A model generated the notes under the pieces. The model saw nothing but the letters and a program-made list of their open reading frames with translations, searched no databases and was not told where the DNA came from. This document shows, in pieces, positions 33,176 to 42,653 of a DNA stretch of 42,744 bases (position 1 is its first letter; each line of letters starts with the position of its first letter). Made by a program: the position numbers and the translations under genes. The stretch comes from Acidithiobacillales bacterium SM1_46 (lineage in GTDB: Bacteria > Pseudomonadota > Gammaproteobacteria > Acidiferrobacterales > Sulfurifustaceae): assembly GCA_001304215.1 (NCBI GenBank), contig LJVB01000024.1:1-42744 (forward strand). Direction: 5' to 3'.

Positions 33176-35368
33176 ATGACGCGAGCTCACCGCGTGCTTC
33201 AGGTCGCGGTCCCCGCGCCGCTCTTCAAGCACTTCGACTACGACGTTGGGGCTAATCCACCGGCGCGCGGCGTCCGCGTGTTGGTGCCCTTTGGCCGCGG
33301 AAAACGCGTCGGCATCGTATTGGGGGTCTCCACTGAGTCGACGCTTGCTCCAGAGCGCCTCAAGGGCGTCCTGGATGTGCTTGATGATGTGCCACTGTTT
33401 CCGGAGCGCCTCATTTCACTGCTGGAATGGGCCGCGACCTACTATCACCACCCGCTCGGCGAAGTATTGGCGGCGGCCCTACCGGCAATCCTGCGCTCGG
33501 GTCGGCCGGCTGAGGCGCTTGGCATCCGATTCTGGGTGCTGACGGAGACGGGGCGCGCGATGGATCTCGGCCTCCTGAGTCGCGCTCCCGCGCAGCGGCG
33601 CATCGTACAGGAGCTCGCCGCCGCGGCTGATGGTCTTGAGGCCGCTCAGCTCGCTGAACTGCTGCCCGCACACGCGAGCCCATTGCGTGCGCTGGTTGAG
33701 AAGGGCCTGGTGGCGGTTCATGAACGCGACTGCCTCGCTGGAGGGTCGCAGGCACTGACGCCCGGTCCGAGTCTCAATGCATCGCAGCAGAGTGCGGTAA
33801 CGGCGATCAGCGGCGCGCTTGATCGCTTCCAGTGCCATTTGCTGCACGGTGTTACCGGAAGTGGCAAGACGGAAGTCTATCTGCATTCTATCGAGCTGGT
33901 GCTCGCCCGGAACAAGCAGGCGCTCGTGCTGGTGCCGGAAATCGGTCTCACACCGCAACTTGTGAATCGCTTTCGCGCCCGCTTCTCGGTGCCAATCGCG
34001 ATGCTGCACTCCGGACTTTCCGATCAGGAACGATTGTGCGCGTGGCTCGCCGCCCAGGATGGGCGTGCGCCAATTGTGCTCGGTACTCGCTCGGCCGTGT
34101 TCGTGCCGCTAAAGTCTCCGGGCATCCTCATCGTGGACGAGGAGCACGACGGCTCCTATAAGCAGCAGGATGGTTTTCGCTACCACGCCCGCGACGTGGC
34201 GGTCATGCGCGCCGCGCGCGAAAAGATCCCGGTCGTGCTCGGGAGTGCTACGCCATCGCTCGAGAGCATGCAGAATGCGCGCGAGGGGAACTACCAGCTA
34301 ATCGAGCTTCCCGAGCGCACTGGCGCGGCCATCTTGCCCACCGTGCAATTGCTCGATATGCGGCGGCTGAAGGCCGCAGACGGGCTATCTGCGCCCCTGC
34401 GCGAGGCCATCGCCGTGCGCCTCGCGCACGGCGAGCAGAGTCTGCTGTTTCTTAATCGCCGCGGTTTCGCACCGGTATGGATGTGCCACGATTGCGGCTG
34501 GGTGGCCTTTTGCCGGAGATGCGATGCGCGCCTGTTCTACCACCAGGGTCATCACAGGCTCCGCTGCCATCACTGTGGGCACGAGGAGCCGCTCGCCGAA
34601 CACTGTCCCCAGTGCGCGACAGGCCAGCCTAAGCCTCTCGGCGAGGGGACCGAGCGCATCGAAGCAGCCATTGCGCGCTGTTTCCCCAGCGCGCGCATCG
34701 AGCGCATCGATCGGGACACGACACGTCGCAAGGGATCGCTCGCGGAAAAGCTCGCGCGCGTGCATGCCGGCGAGGCCGATATCTTGGTCGGCACGCAAAT
34801 GCTCTCCAAGGGTCATGACTTTCCGAACGTCACCCTGGTAGGGGTGCTGAATGCAGACCAGGGCCTTTATAGCGTGGACTTCCGGGCGCCGGAGCGGCTA
34901 TTCCAGCAGATCGCACAGGTAAGCGGTCGCGCCGGGCGTGCGGAAAAGCCCGGCGCGGTACTGATTCAGACCTGGCATCCGGACCATCCGTTGTTCGCCG
35001 CGCTGGCGCGGCACGATTTCCCCGCGTTCGTGGACTTCGCATTGAATGAACGGCGCGAGACGGGCTATCCGCCATTCAGCTTTCTTGCGCTACTGCGCGC
35101 CGAATCGCCAAAGCGCGATGCGACTTACCGGTTTCTGGAGAACGCCCGTGCATTGGCCGGAGCGCCGCCGGAGGTCTCACTCACCGACCCGATGCCGGCG
35201 CCCATGGAACGGCGCCAGGGTCGTTACCGCGCGCAGCTGCTCGTTCAGTCCCGGAATCGCAAGGCGCTGCACGCGTTTCTGCATACATGGGTTTCCGGGC
35301 TCGCGGAAAGCGCTGGTGGTCGAAAGGTGCGCTGGTCGCTCGACGTCGACCCACAAGACCTCTTCTGA
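33176..35368 (+). CDS. priA: Primosomal protein N' (replication restart helicase)
   Basis: 730 aa; HGVTGSGKTEVYLHSIELVL, DEEHDGSYKQQDGFRYHARDVAVMRA, zinc-binding CxxC clusters (CHDCGW...CRRCDARL...CHHCGH...CPQC), GTQMLSKGHDFPNVTLV. Confidence 0.98.
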   Translation: MTRAHRVLQVAVPAPLFKHFDYDVGANPPARGVRVLVPFGRGKRVGIVLGVSTESTLAPERLKGVLDVLDDVPLFPERLISLLEWAATYYHHPLGEVLAAALPAILRSGRPAEALGIRFWVLTETGRAMDLGLLSRAPAQRRIVQELAAAADGLEAAQLAELLPAHASPLRALVEKGLVAVHERDCLAGGSQALTPGPSLNASQQSAVTAISGALDRFQCHLLHGVTGSGKTEVYLHSIELVLARNKQALVLVPEIGLTPQLVNRFRARFSVPIAMLHSGLSDQERLCAWLAAQDGRAPIVLGTRSAVFVPLKSPGILIVDEEHDGSYKQQDGFRYHARDVAVMRAAREKIPVVLGSATPSLESMQNAREGNYQLIELPERTGAAILPTVQLLDMRRLKAADGLSAPLREAIAVRLAHGEQSLLFLNRRGFAPVWMCHDCGWVAFCRRCDARLFYHQGHHRLRCHHCGHEEPLAEHCPQCATGQPKPLGEGTERIEAAIARCFPSARIERIDRDTTRRKGSLAEKLARVHAGEADILVGTQMLSKGHDFPNVTLVGVLNADQGLYSVDFRAPERLFQQIAQVSGRAGRAEKPGAVLIQTWHPDHPLFAALARHDFPAFVDFALNERRETGYPPFSFLALLRAESPKRDATYRFLENARALAGAPPEVSLTDPMPAPMERRQGRYRAQLLVQSRNRKALHAFLHTWVSGLAESAGGRKVRWSLDVDPQDLF

Positions 35369-35381
35369 TCTCGGCGTGTGA

Positions 35382-35993
35382 TCAGATGCGCCGTCGGAAC
35401 CAGCCGGTGAGCGAGAGTCGTTCATGAGTGGTTGGCAGGACTTCGTGTGCTACAGAATTGCTGAGAAAGCACACAAGCGTGCCGCCCTGCGGCGCGACGT
35501 CGCGGTAAGGCGAATCAGCGCGTTCGCTCTCAAACAGGCGCAGGTTGCCGCCCCAGACGGATTCCCATGTCTCGTTGAGATAGAGCACGGCCGATACCGC
35601 ACGCCGGGGATCGCCCCGAAATCGATCCACATGCCGTTGGTAGAAGCCTCCTGGAGGATAAAGTGCAAAGTGGCACTCGTAGTCAAGTAACCCGAGGAAC
35701 AGCCTCTCGTTAAGGGCTAACCGAAGCGCCTCCATCTGCGCGAGGTAAGCGCGTCGCACATCACTGTCAGGCGTATCGAGCCACAAGATGTGATCGCCGC
35801 GAACGTCCGGTCGCAAGACGCGCGTCTCTCCCATGCCCACCCGGGCCGCATGGAAGCGTCCCGCCGAGAATGCGGTGCGCGATTCGCTTGCCAACTCCAG
35901 CACAAGATCAGGTGCGAGGAAACCCGCTCGAATGGCGACACCCGTGCGCGCCAGTGCATCAGCAATATCGGCGGCCGCGCTGGGGTCGATCAC
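35382..35993 (-). CDS. 2OG-Fe(II) oxygenase superfamily protein
   Basis: 203 aa; GFYQRHVDRFRGDPRRAVSAVLYLNETW...GGNLRLF, prolyl-4-hydroxylase-like fold with HxD and distal H (NSVAHEVLPT). Confidence 0.88.
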   Translation of the reverse strand: MIDPSAAADIADALARTGVAIRAGFLAPDLVLELASESRTAFSAGRFHAARVGMGETRVLRPDVRGDHILWLDTPDSDVRRAYLAQMEALRLALNERLFLGLLDYECHFALYPPGGFYQRHVDRFRGDPRRAVSAVLYLNETWESVWGGNLRLFESERADSPYRDVAPQGGTLVCFLSNSVAHEVLPTTHERLSLTGWFRRRI

Positions 35994-37072
35994 AGCGGGC
36001 GTACGATGGGTTCGGCGATTTCGCGTCCGCTACCGTCGTTCACGAGACGGTAAACGTCCCAGTGCCGGGTGCCGTCGATGCCGCACAGCCCATAGCGAAA
36101 TGGCATGTCGCGACCGACCAGCGCGAAGCGCAGATCGTTGAACCAAACGCATCGACGATCACCGGCCCGGTCAATGCGGTAGAGCGCGGGAAACAGTGCA
36201 AAGCGGCGAAACCGCGAAAAGCTCGCCGAGTGCCAGACTCGTTCAGCCAGTTGGGCCTCGATCGGTGCGTCGCCAAAACGCGCGATGCGCTGCCACTGCA
36301 ACTGATCTTCCGGACGATAGGAAGCAGCGACCCGGCGGAGCCAAGAGGCCTCAGGCGAAACCGGAGCCGGCGCCTCGCGCGTCAGGAGATCCACGTAGGC
36401 GAGGTGGTAGCTGTCCTTGCCCTCGAGCACCACCATCCAGTTGAACGGTGAGAACGGCTGGGGAAGCGCCGATACGGCGGTGCCTGTGAGATGTTGGTCG
36501 GCGACATAGCGCGTTCCGATGGCCACAGCGCGCTGATGCATAATTCCCTGAAGACCGATGTAGCCAGCCAGCACTGCGAGGGCGAACACCGCCGGCTGGC
36601 GCGTCGCGCGCCAGATTGACGAGGCCGCGAGGCCTGCGATCAAAATGGCCGTGAAGTACGGGTCGATAATAAACGTGGTCGGCAACTGCAGGCGCCAGTC
36701 CGTGAGCGGGGCAAGCACCATGGTGCCAAAGGCGGTAATGACATCACCGCCGATATGGATTGCGATACCGAGGGCGATGACCGGCGTAATGGCGCGCCAC
36801 GAATAGCGCCGGCGCAGCAGCAGCCAAACCGCCAGTCCAAGCACTGCCGTCCAGACGGGCAGCATGACGACCGAGTGGGTGATACCGCGATGGGTGGTGA
36901 GATAGGTGAGCGGGTCCAGCAGCAGGACAACAATGTCACTATCGGGAAAGGCAGCTGCCCAGAAGCCGAGCCACAGTCGCGTACGGCGCGGCAGCTCGCC
37001 GGCCCCCGGCGCCGCGGGTTCGGTCGCGCGCGCCAGGAGCGCGCCGGAAAGGGCGTGAGTAAGTGTGTCCAT
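35990..37072 (-). CDS. Membrane-bound metal-dependent hydrolase (YdjM/YbcI-type)
   Basis: 360 aa; MDTLTHALSGALLARA, FPDSDIVVLLLDPLTYLTTHRGITHSVVMLPVW, multiple TM helices; overlaps the next gene by 4 nt. Confidence 0.88.
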   Translation of the reverse strand: MDTLTHALSGALLARATEPAAPGAGELPRRTRLWLGFWAAAFPDSDIVVLLLDPLTYLTTHRGITHSVVMLPVWTAVLGLAVWLLLRRRYSWRAITPVIALGIAIHIGGDVITAFGTMVLAPLTDWRLQLPTTFIIDPYFTAILIAGLAASSIWRATRQPAVFALAVLAGYIGLQGIMHQRAVAIGTRYVADQHLTGTAVSALPQPFSPFNWMVVLEGKDSYHLAYVDLLTREAPAPVSPEASWLRRVAASYRPEDQLQWQRIARFGDAPIEAQLAERVWHSASFSRFRRFALFPALYRIDRAGDRRCVWFNDLRFALVGRDMPFRYGLCGIDGTRHWDVYRLVNDGSGREIAEPIVRPL

Positions 37073-37119
37073 GCGGCGCAGAGCCAGACCGAATCAGTCT
37101 AGCATCGCGCGCGGCACAT

Positions 37120-40100
37120 TTAACCCGCCGCGAGTTCGCGCCGCTCGTAGAGGAAGTAAACGAGCGGGATCACGAACAGCGTCAACACTGTCGAGGCGAA
37201 CGTGCCGTAGATGAGCGACACGGCGAGGCCACCAAACACCGGGTCGAAGGCCATGATTAGCGTACCAAGTATGATCGCCGCGGCGGTCAACATGATGGGA
37301 CGCAGGCGCGTGACACCCGCTTGCAGGACGGCCTCGTCGAGCGCATGACCTGCACGGCGGTACTCGAGAATAAAGTCAATCAGCAGCAGCGAATTCCGAA
37401 CCACGATGCCAGCCAACGCGATCACGCCGATCATCGAAGTGGCGGTGAAATACTGGCCCATGATGGCATGTCCGGGCAGCACGCCGACCACCGTAAGCGG
37501 GATTGCCCCCATGACGATCAACGGAACGGCAAACGACCGGTAATAGCCGACCAGTACGAGATAGATCAGGATGATCGCGACGCCGAAGGCGGCGCCGAGG
37601 TCGCGGAACACATCGAGCGTGAGACGCATTTCGCCGTCCCAGCGCACGCTATACCCGGTTGTATCCGGGTCAGCCATGAAATACTGCGTGAGCTTCACAT
37701 CGTCCGGCAACTGGTTGGCGCCCAGCCAGCGCCACATTTTGAGCACTGCATACACCTGGCTGGTCGTGGCGAGCTCGCCGGTAACGTACACCACCGGATA
37801 CTGGTCCTTGTGCAGGATCGGTTTCGGCGCGGTAACGCGCTTGATCCGGGCAATGCTGGAGAGCGCCACCTGGCGGCCCTGCGGTGTCGTGAAGAACACC
37901 CTGTCGAGATCAGCGGGGCTGCGGCGACCGGAGGTCGGGATCCGAAAGCGAATTGGCACCGGCTCCTTTTCAAGCTCGAGGTGCACCGTGGTGACATCCA
38001 TGCCGGCGAGGAAAGCGTGCAGCGTCTCCGCGACCTGCGCCGGCGCGATTCCGGCCAGCATGGCTCTTTCGCGATTGATCACTATGTCGTATTCAACGTG
38101 GTCGTCAGTGACCGAGTCGTCGATATCGACAACGTCGGGAGTTTTCGCGAAGACCTCGCGCCGCAACTTGCCTGCGATCTCTCGCAGCCGTTGGTAGTCT
38201 GGACCATACAGCTCTGCAAGGATGGTGGCACGTACCGGCGGGCCGGGCGGATCCTCGACGACCTTGATATTGGCCCCGGTCTCGGTTGCAAGCCGCGCGA
38301 GCGGCGCACGCAGCGCGAGCGCAATGTCGATAGAGGAGGTCCAGCGATCATGCTTGTTGCGCAGATTGACGCGCACGTCCGCCACGTTCGGTCCCCGGCG
38401 CAGCCCTGCGCCGCGCAGCAGACCATTGAAGTCCACCACTCCTGACTCACCGACCGTGCTCTCGTAGGTCTGGACATGCGGATTGGCACGCACCACATCT
38501 CCCACCAGGCGGGCCACGCGATCGGTTTCCTCCAGTGGCGTTCCCTCGGGCATGTCGATCGTGACATTGAAGGTGTTGGTGTTGTTCTTGGGCAGCATTT
38601 TGAACTGCACCAGATTGAACGCCGGTAGCAGCATGACGGCGAGCATCAATGCCCCAATACCCCAGAAGAAGCGCACCCGTGCACCGCGCTGCGAGAGCAA
38701 CCGGCGCAGGAGCGGCTCGTAGCGCATCTCGAGCCAGCCGCGGCCATGGTGCTCCACCCCCTCATGTTCGTGGCCGCGTACCTTGAGAAAACGATACGCC
38801 GCCCAGGGCGCGACGGTATAGGCGATGGCAAGCGAGGTAAGCATCGCAATCGGAACGTTGAATGGAATCGGGGCCATGTACGGCCCCATCATCCCTGTGA
38901 CCCACAACATCGGCAGGAACGCCAGGATCACGGTAAAGGTGGCGAGATTGGTTGGTTTGCCGATCTCGTTGACCGCCAGCACGGCGTGTTTCAGGCGATC
39001 GATCCCGTTGCGTGCGTAGTGGCGGAAGATGTTCTCGATAACGACAATCGAATCATCCACCAGCAACCCCAGTGACAGGATGAGTGCGAACAGTGTGATT
39101 CGATTGATGCTCTGGCCAGCGATCAGGCCGACCGAGAGAGTGATGAAGAGGATAAGAGGGATGGTGACGGTCACGATCGACGCCGCGCGCCAGCCAAGAA
39201 AAAGCACGAGCAGTGCGACCACTGTGGCAATGGCGATCGCGAGATGTTCCATCAGTGTGTTGACGGCATCGTTCGCCTTGGCGCCATCGTTGCGCGTGAC
39301 GTTGACGTCAATACCAGCCGGGATAACGCTTGCTCGCACGCTCTTCAGCTCGGCAAGCACGTTGTCGGCAACGGTCACCGCGTTGCTGCCGGCCCGCTTG
39401 GCGATCGCAATCGTCACGGCCGGCACTTCGAAGTCCGGCGGCCGCTTTCCATCGAACGCCGGCCCATAGCCGATGCGGTGAACTCGCTCGGGTTCGCCGT
39501 AGCCGTCGATGACGCGGGCTACATCCTTCAGGTATACCGGACGGTGCGCGGCCAGCGCTACGACGAGACTTGCGACGTCCCCAGCCGTTTTGAGCGCGCC
39601 GCCGGCCTGGACGGTGGCCATGCGGTTGTCGGAAATGAAGCCACCCGAGGGGATGTCCACGTTGGTCGCCTCGACCACACGGCGGATATCGGCGAGCGTG
39701 ACGTTATAGCGGTGCATGCGCTCGAGATCGAGATAAACGTTGATGCGCCGTGGTTCACCACCGTGCAGGAACGTGAACGACGTATCCTCGACCCGCCGCA
39801 AATGCTCGAGCACGTCGCTAGCAATGCGCCGGAGCGTGCAGGGATCGCGTTCGCGGCAGGAAAGCGAAATCGTCAGGATCGGTACATCATCTACATCGAC
39901 CGGCTTGACCAGCGGTTGTTGGGTGCCCGCCGGCATGCGGTCGATGTTGCTCATGATCTGGTTGTAGAGCTTGACGAGCGAGTCCTCCTTGTCCTGCCCG
40001 ACCTTGAACTGCACCGTGACGACGCCAAGTGAATCCATGGCGATGCCGTAGGTGTGGTCGATGCCCGCCATTCCCTGCAAGATGGCTTCGAGCGGCTTGA

Positions 40101-40335
40101 CGATGAGCTGCTCGATCTCCGTAGGCGAAGCGCCCGGCTTGCTGATCATCACGTTGGCCGCTGGCACCACGATCTTGGGGTTCTCCTCGCGCGGCGTGAC
40201 GAGGAACGCGAACAAGCCGGCGAGGAAAGCAAACAACATGATCAGCACCGTGAGCTTGCTGTCGACGAAATATGCCGCGACCCGCCCGGCGAGATTGAGC
40301 GGGCTGTCAGGGGATGTGCGCTGCTTGCTAGCCAT
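37120..40335 (-). CDS. RND-family efflux transporter permease (AcrB/CusA-like)
   Basis: 1071 aa; PGASPTEIEQLIVKPLE, TM4 relay GLLVDDSIVVIENIFRH, repeated RND topology. Confidence 0.95.
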   Translation of the reverse strand: MASKQRTSPDSPLNLAGRVAAYFVDSKLTVLIMLFAFLAGLFAFLVTPREENPKIVVPAANVMISKPGASPTEIEQLIVKPLEAILQGMAGIDHTYGIAMDSLGVVTVQFKVGQDKEDSLVKLYNQIMSNIDRMPAGTQQPLVKPVDVDDVPILTISLSCRERDPCTLRRIASDVLEHLRRVEDTSFTFLHGGEPRRINVYLDLERMHRYNVTLADIRRVVEATNVDIPSGGFISDNRMATVQAGGALKTAGDVASLVVALAAHRPVYLKDVARVIDGYGEPERVHRIGYGPAFDGKRPPDFEVPAVTIAIAKRAGSNAVTVADNVLAELKSVRASVIPAGIDVNVTRNDGAKANDAVNTLMEHLAIAIATVVALLVLFLGWRAASIVTVTIPLILFITLSVGLIAGQSINRITLFALILSLGLLVDDSIVVIENIFRHYARNGIDRLKHAVLAVNEIGKPTNLATFTVILAFLPMLWVTGMMGPYMAPIPFNVPIAMLTSLAIAYTVAPWAAYRFLKVRGHEHEGVEHHGRGWLEMRYEPLLRRLLSQRGARVRFFWGIGALMLAVMLLPAFNLVQFKMLPKNNTNTFNVTIDMPEGTPLEETDRVARLVGDVVRANPHVQTYESTVGESGVVDFNGLLRGAGLRRGPNVADVRVNLRNKHDRWTSSIDIALALRAPLARLATETGANIKVVEDPPGPPVRATILAELYGPDYQRLREIAGKLRREVFAKTPDVVDIDDSVTDDHVEYDIVINRERAMLAGIAPAQVAETLHAFLAGMDVTTVHLELEKEPVPIRFRIPTSGRRSPADLDRVFFTTPQGRQVALSSIARIKRVTAPKPILHKDQYPVVYVTGELATTSQVYAVLKMWRWLGANQLPDDVKLTQYFMADPDTTGYSVRWDGEMRLTLDVFRDLGAAFGVAIILIYLVLVGYYRSFAVPLIVMGAIPLTVVGVLPGHAIMGQYFTATSMIGVIALAGIVVRNSLLLIDFILEYRRAGHALDEAVLQAGVTRLRPIMLTAAAIILGTLIMAFDPVFGGLAVSLIYGTFASTVLTLFVIPLVYFLYERRELAAG

Positions 40336-40382
40336 GGCTTGTCGCGGAATGCTGTTCGGAGCCTCGGATTGCCGCGGTGCGG

Positions 40383-40736
40383 CTACTGTTTGCGAATCGG
40401 CCGACCGTCATACAGGCTGATGAGTTCGCCCAGCACAATGGTTTCGTTACCGGTGAGGCCGCTAAGGATTTCAACTTCGTTTGCGCCAAGGGTTCCGCCC
40501 GGCTTGATCATTCGAAACCGCGCGAGCCCGCCATCCAGCACATAGACGCCGGTGATGCCGGCGCGCTCAACAAGCGCGGCACGCGGCACGCGCGTCGGGA
40601 GCTCACCCCGCAGCGTAATCACCGGACGTTCGACGGGCTGTGCTTGCTCGATGGGGCGCGGCACCGGGTCGCTACACGCCGCGAGCGCCGCCGCACCAAC
40701 CAGCACGAGAACGCGCGAAATGCGTCTGGCGATCAT
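40383..40736 (-). CDS. Truncated RND membrane-fusion (adaptor) lipoprotein lacking hairpin/lipoyl/barrel domains
   Basis: 117 aa; lipobox LAAC then ERPVITLRGE, running straight into a C-terminal adaptor-like domain (VPRAALVERAGITGVYVLDGGLARFRMIKPGG...EVEILSGLTGNETIVL). Lies between TolC and RND genes. Confidence 0.75.
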   Translation of the reverse strand: MIARRISRVLVLVGAAALAACSDPVPRPIEQAQPVERPVITLRGELPTRVPRAALVERAGITGVYVLDGGLARFRMIKPGGTLGANEVEILSGLTGNETIVLGELISLYDGRPIRKQ

Positions 40737-42115
40737 GGCTGTGGCTCTCCGGGTGGTGTGAAGGCTCCCTGTGCCAGCGCAAGTGCCGCCTGGCTGACTT
40801 CGAGGCTCAGACGCGCACCGAGCTCTTCGTTGCGCGCCTCCACCAGCGCGCGTTCGGCCTGTAACAGATCGATCAGGATGGTGCGACCCTGCCCATAGCG
40901 TAGCTGCACCTGGCGGACTGTTTCCCGGGCGCGTTCGACGTTACCGGTCGCAATTTCGTGCCGCTCGCGCGCCTCGCGCAGCGCCTGGTAGGCATCGCCC
41001 ACCTCCTGGCGCACGCTCTGAGTACGCGCCTGCACCTGCCACTCCGCCCGTTTGGCCTCCGCCGCGGCGGCAGAAACGCCCGCGCTCGCCTGGCCGCCGG
41101 AGTAGAGATCAAGTGCCACCACGCCCATGACGCTGTTCGAGCTATCGTTGGCATCGCCGTTGTCGAAACGATTGTGCGTCGCGACCAGGTCGACTTGCGG
41201 GAGGTGCGCGGCACGCGCCGCATCGACCTGCGAGCGGGCCGCGAGCTGCACGGCCTGCGCAGCGGCGAGGTCCTTGCGCCGGGCCAGCGCCGTTTGTTCG
41301 AGCGTTGCCGGCTCGGCAGGCTGCGGCGGCATCGAAACGCTACTGCCCGGGTAGGGCGTCACCGACGGCTCGACCAACGGCGGCAGGCCCATCACGCGAG
41401 CCAGCTGATGACGCGCCCGTTCCAGACGTGTGCGCGCCTGCGCGCGAGCTGATTGCATGGCTGCGAGATTGACCTCTGCGGTGAGCTTGTCCGAGGAGAC
41501 GATGCGTCCTTCGCGCGCAAGGCGCGCGGTAGTGTCTGCATGCTGAGTCGCCGAGCCAACCGCATCCTCGGCAATGATGAGTCCCTGCTCGGCGAGTTGC
41601 ACATTCAGATACGCTTGCAGGCAGTAAAACGCCGTGAGCTCGCGCGCCCGTTCAAACTCAAGTTGGGCAGCCTTGGCCATCTCGGCTGCGCCCTCTGCCT
41701 GTGCACTCACGCGCCCGCCGGTATAGAGCGACCAGCGCAACCCCAACTGCCCCAGGTAGAGCTCCCGATACCCGGGATTGTTTAGCCGCGCGGGATCGAA
41801 GTCCTGCGCCGTGACGCTGCGGGTATTGAGTCGGCCGGCGAAGGCATCGAGCGCATTGTTGCTGCTGCTCGCGCTCAGGTTCAATCCAAGTTGCGGCAAT
41901 TGCGCGCCACGCGCGGCATCGCGCCGGCTGCCGGCGGCGGCGGCTTGCTCGCGCATGCCAAGCAGATCAGGGTTGTGCTCAAGAGCGTAGTGAATTGCCT
42001 GTTCGCGGGCGAAGACCTCGGCGTGCGCAGGTGCCGCAAGCAGACTCAGGCCGGCTGCGATCACCAGACCGCGCAGCAGCAAAGAACGTTCCCGTCTCGG
42101 TATCGATTCTCGCAT
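40733..42115 (-). CDS. TolC family outer membrane efflux protein
   Basis: Signal peptide LLLRGLVIAAGLSLLAAPAHAE; two TolC repeats (AIHYALEHNPDLLGMREQ; QVQLRYGQGRTILIDLLQAERALVEARNEE). ATG 42115 (MRESIPRRERS) preferred over 42187. Confidence 0.93.
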   Translation of the reverse strand: MRESIPRRERSLLLRGLVIAAGLSLLAAPAHAEVFAREQAIHYALEHNPDLLGMREQAAAAGSRRDAARGAQLPQLGLNLSASSSNNALDAFAGRLNTRSVTAQDFDPARLNNPGYRELYLGQLGLRWSLYTGGRVSAQAEGAAEMAKAAQLEFERARELTAFYCLQAYLNVQLAEQGLIIAEDAVGSATQHADTTARLAREGRIVSSDKLTAEVNLAAMQSARAQARTRLERARHQLARVMGLPPLVEPSVTPYPGSSVSMPPQPAEPATLEQTALARRKDLAAAQAVQLAARSQVDAARAAHLPQVDLVATHNRFDNGDANDSSNSVMGVVALDLYSGGQASAGVSAAAAEAKRAEWQVQARTQSVRQEVGDAYQALREARERHEIATGNVERARETVRQVQLRYGQGRTILIDLLQAERALVEARNEELGARLSLEVSQAALALAQGAFTPPGEPQP

Positions 42116-42189
42116 GGCCCGCTTTCCGCTAGGGTTCACAGCGCCTAGATACTGGCGCGGGGACAAAAAATCAATGATGTCGGTCAAGC

Positions 42190-42639
42190 TCAGACCGGTC
42201 GCGCCACCACCAGGATCACGGCGCCGACCAGAACGAGCACGGGCAGTTCATTGAACCAGCGATAGTAGACATGGCCATGGCGGTTGCGGTCACCGCGAAA
42301 GTCGCGCAGCAGTTTTGCGCAATACGCGTGGGCGCAATACGCGTGGCATGCGATCAGTAGCGCCACCAGCGCAACCTTCCACTACAACCATGCGCCATCG
42401 ACACCGTAATAGAGCCACAACTACAGCCCAAACGCGATCGTCGGCACGCCGCCCGGCGTCATGATGTCAAAGAAGAGCTTGCGCTCCATTACCTTGAATC
42501 GCTCGTTGCCGGCGCGATCCGCAACGTCGCCGCCGGGCGGACAGATGAGCGCGTGGTACACGAACAGTCGCGGCAGGTAGAAAAGTTCCGCGAACCAGGT
42601 GACCATGAAAATGACATGCAGCGCCTTGATCCAGAGCAT
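42190..42639 (-). pseudogene. hemJ: Protoporphyrinogen oxidase HemJ family gene interrupted by two in-frame TAG codons
   Basis: N-terminus MLWIKALHVIFMVTWFAELFYLPRLFVYHA...NERFKVMERKLFFDIMTPGG..., TAG (42421-42423), LWLYYGVDGAWL, TAG (42382-42384), WKVALVALLIACHAYCAHAYCAKLLRDFRGDRNRHGHVYYRWFNELPVLVLVGAVILVVARPV, TGA. All in one frame. Confidence 0.88.
42317..42346. repeat. Perfect tandem 15-bp duplication inside hemJ
   Basis: GCGCAATACGCGTGG (42317-42331) repeated at 42332-42346; duplicates HAYCA in frame. Confidence 0.95.
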
Positions 42640-42653
42640 GGCGACGACGCGTG

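Noticed and set aside
35364-35386. Hairpin TCTGATC...GATCAGA between priA and the convergent oxygenase gene
   Set aside because: Short 7-bp stem without a T tract on either strand; not enough for a terminator call.
37321-38445. 374-aa plus-strand ORF rich in His/Arg/Asp
   Set aside because: Opposite the RND gene; a shadow of hydrophobic codons, no domain recognised.
42382-42423. Amber codon reassignment or pyrrolysine/selenocysteine-type recoding in hemJ
   Set aside because: TAG terminates several intact genes in this window, the expected residues do not suggest special amino acids, and selenocysteine uses TGA.
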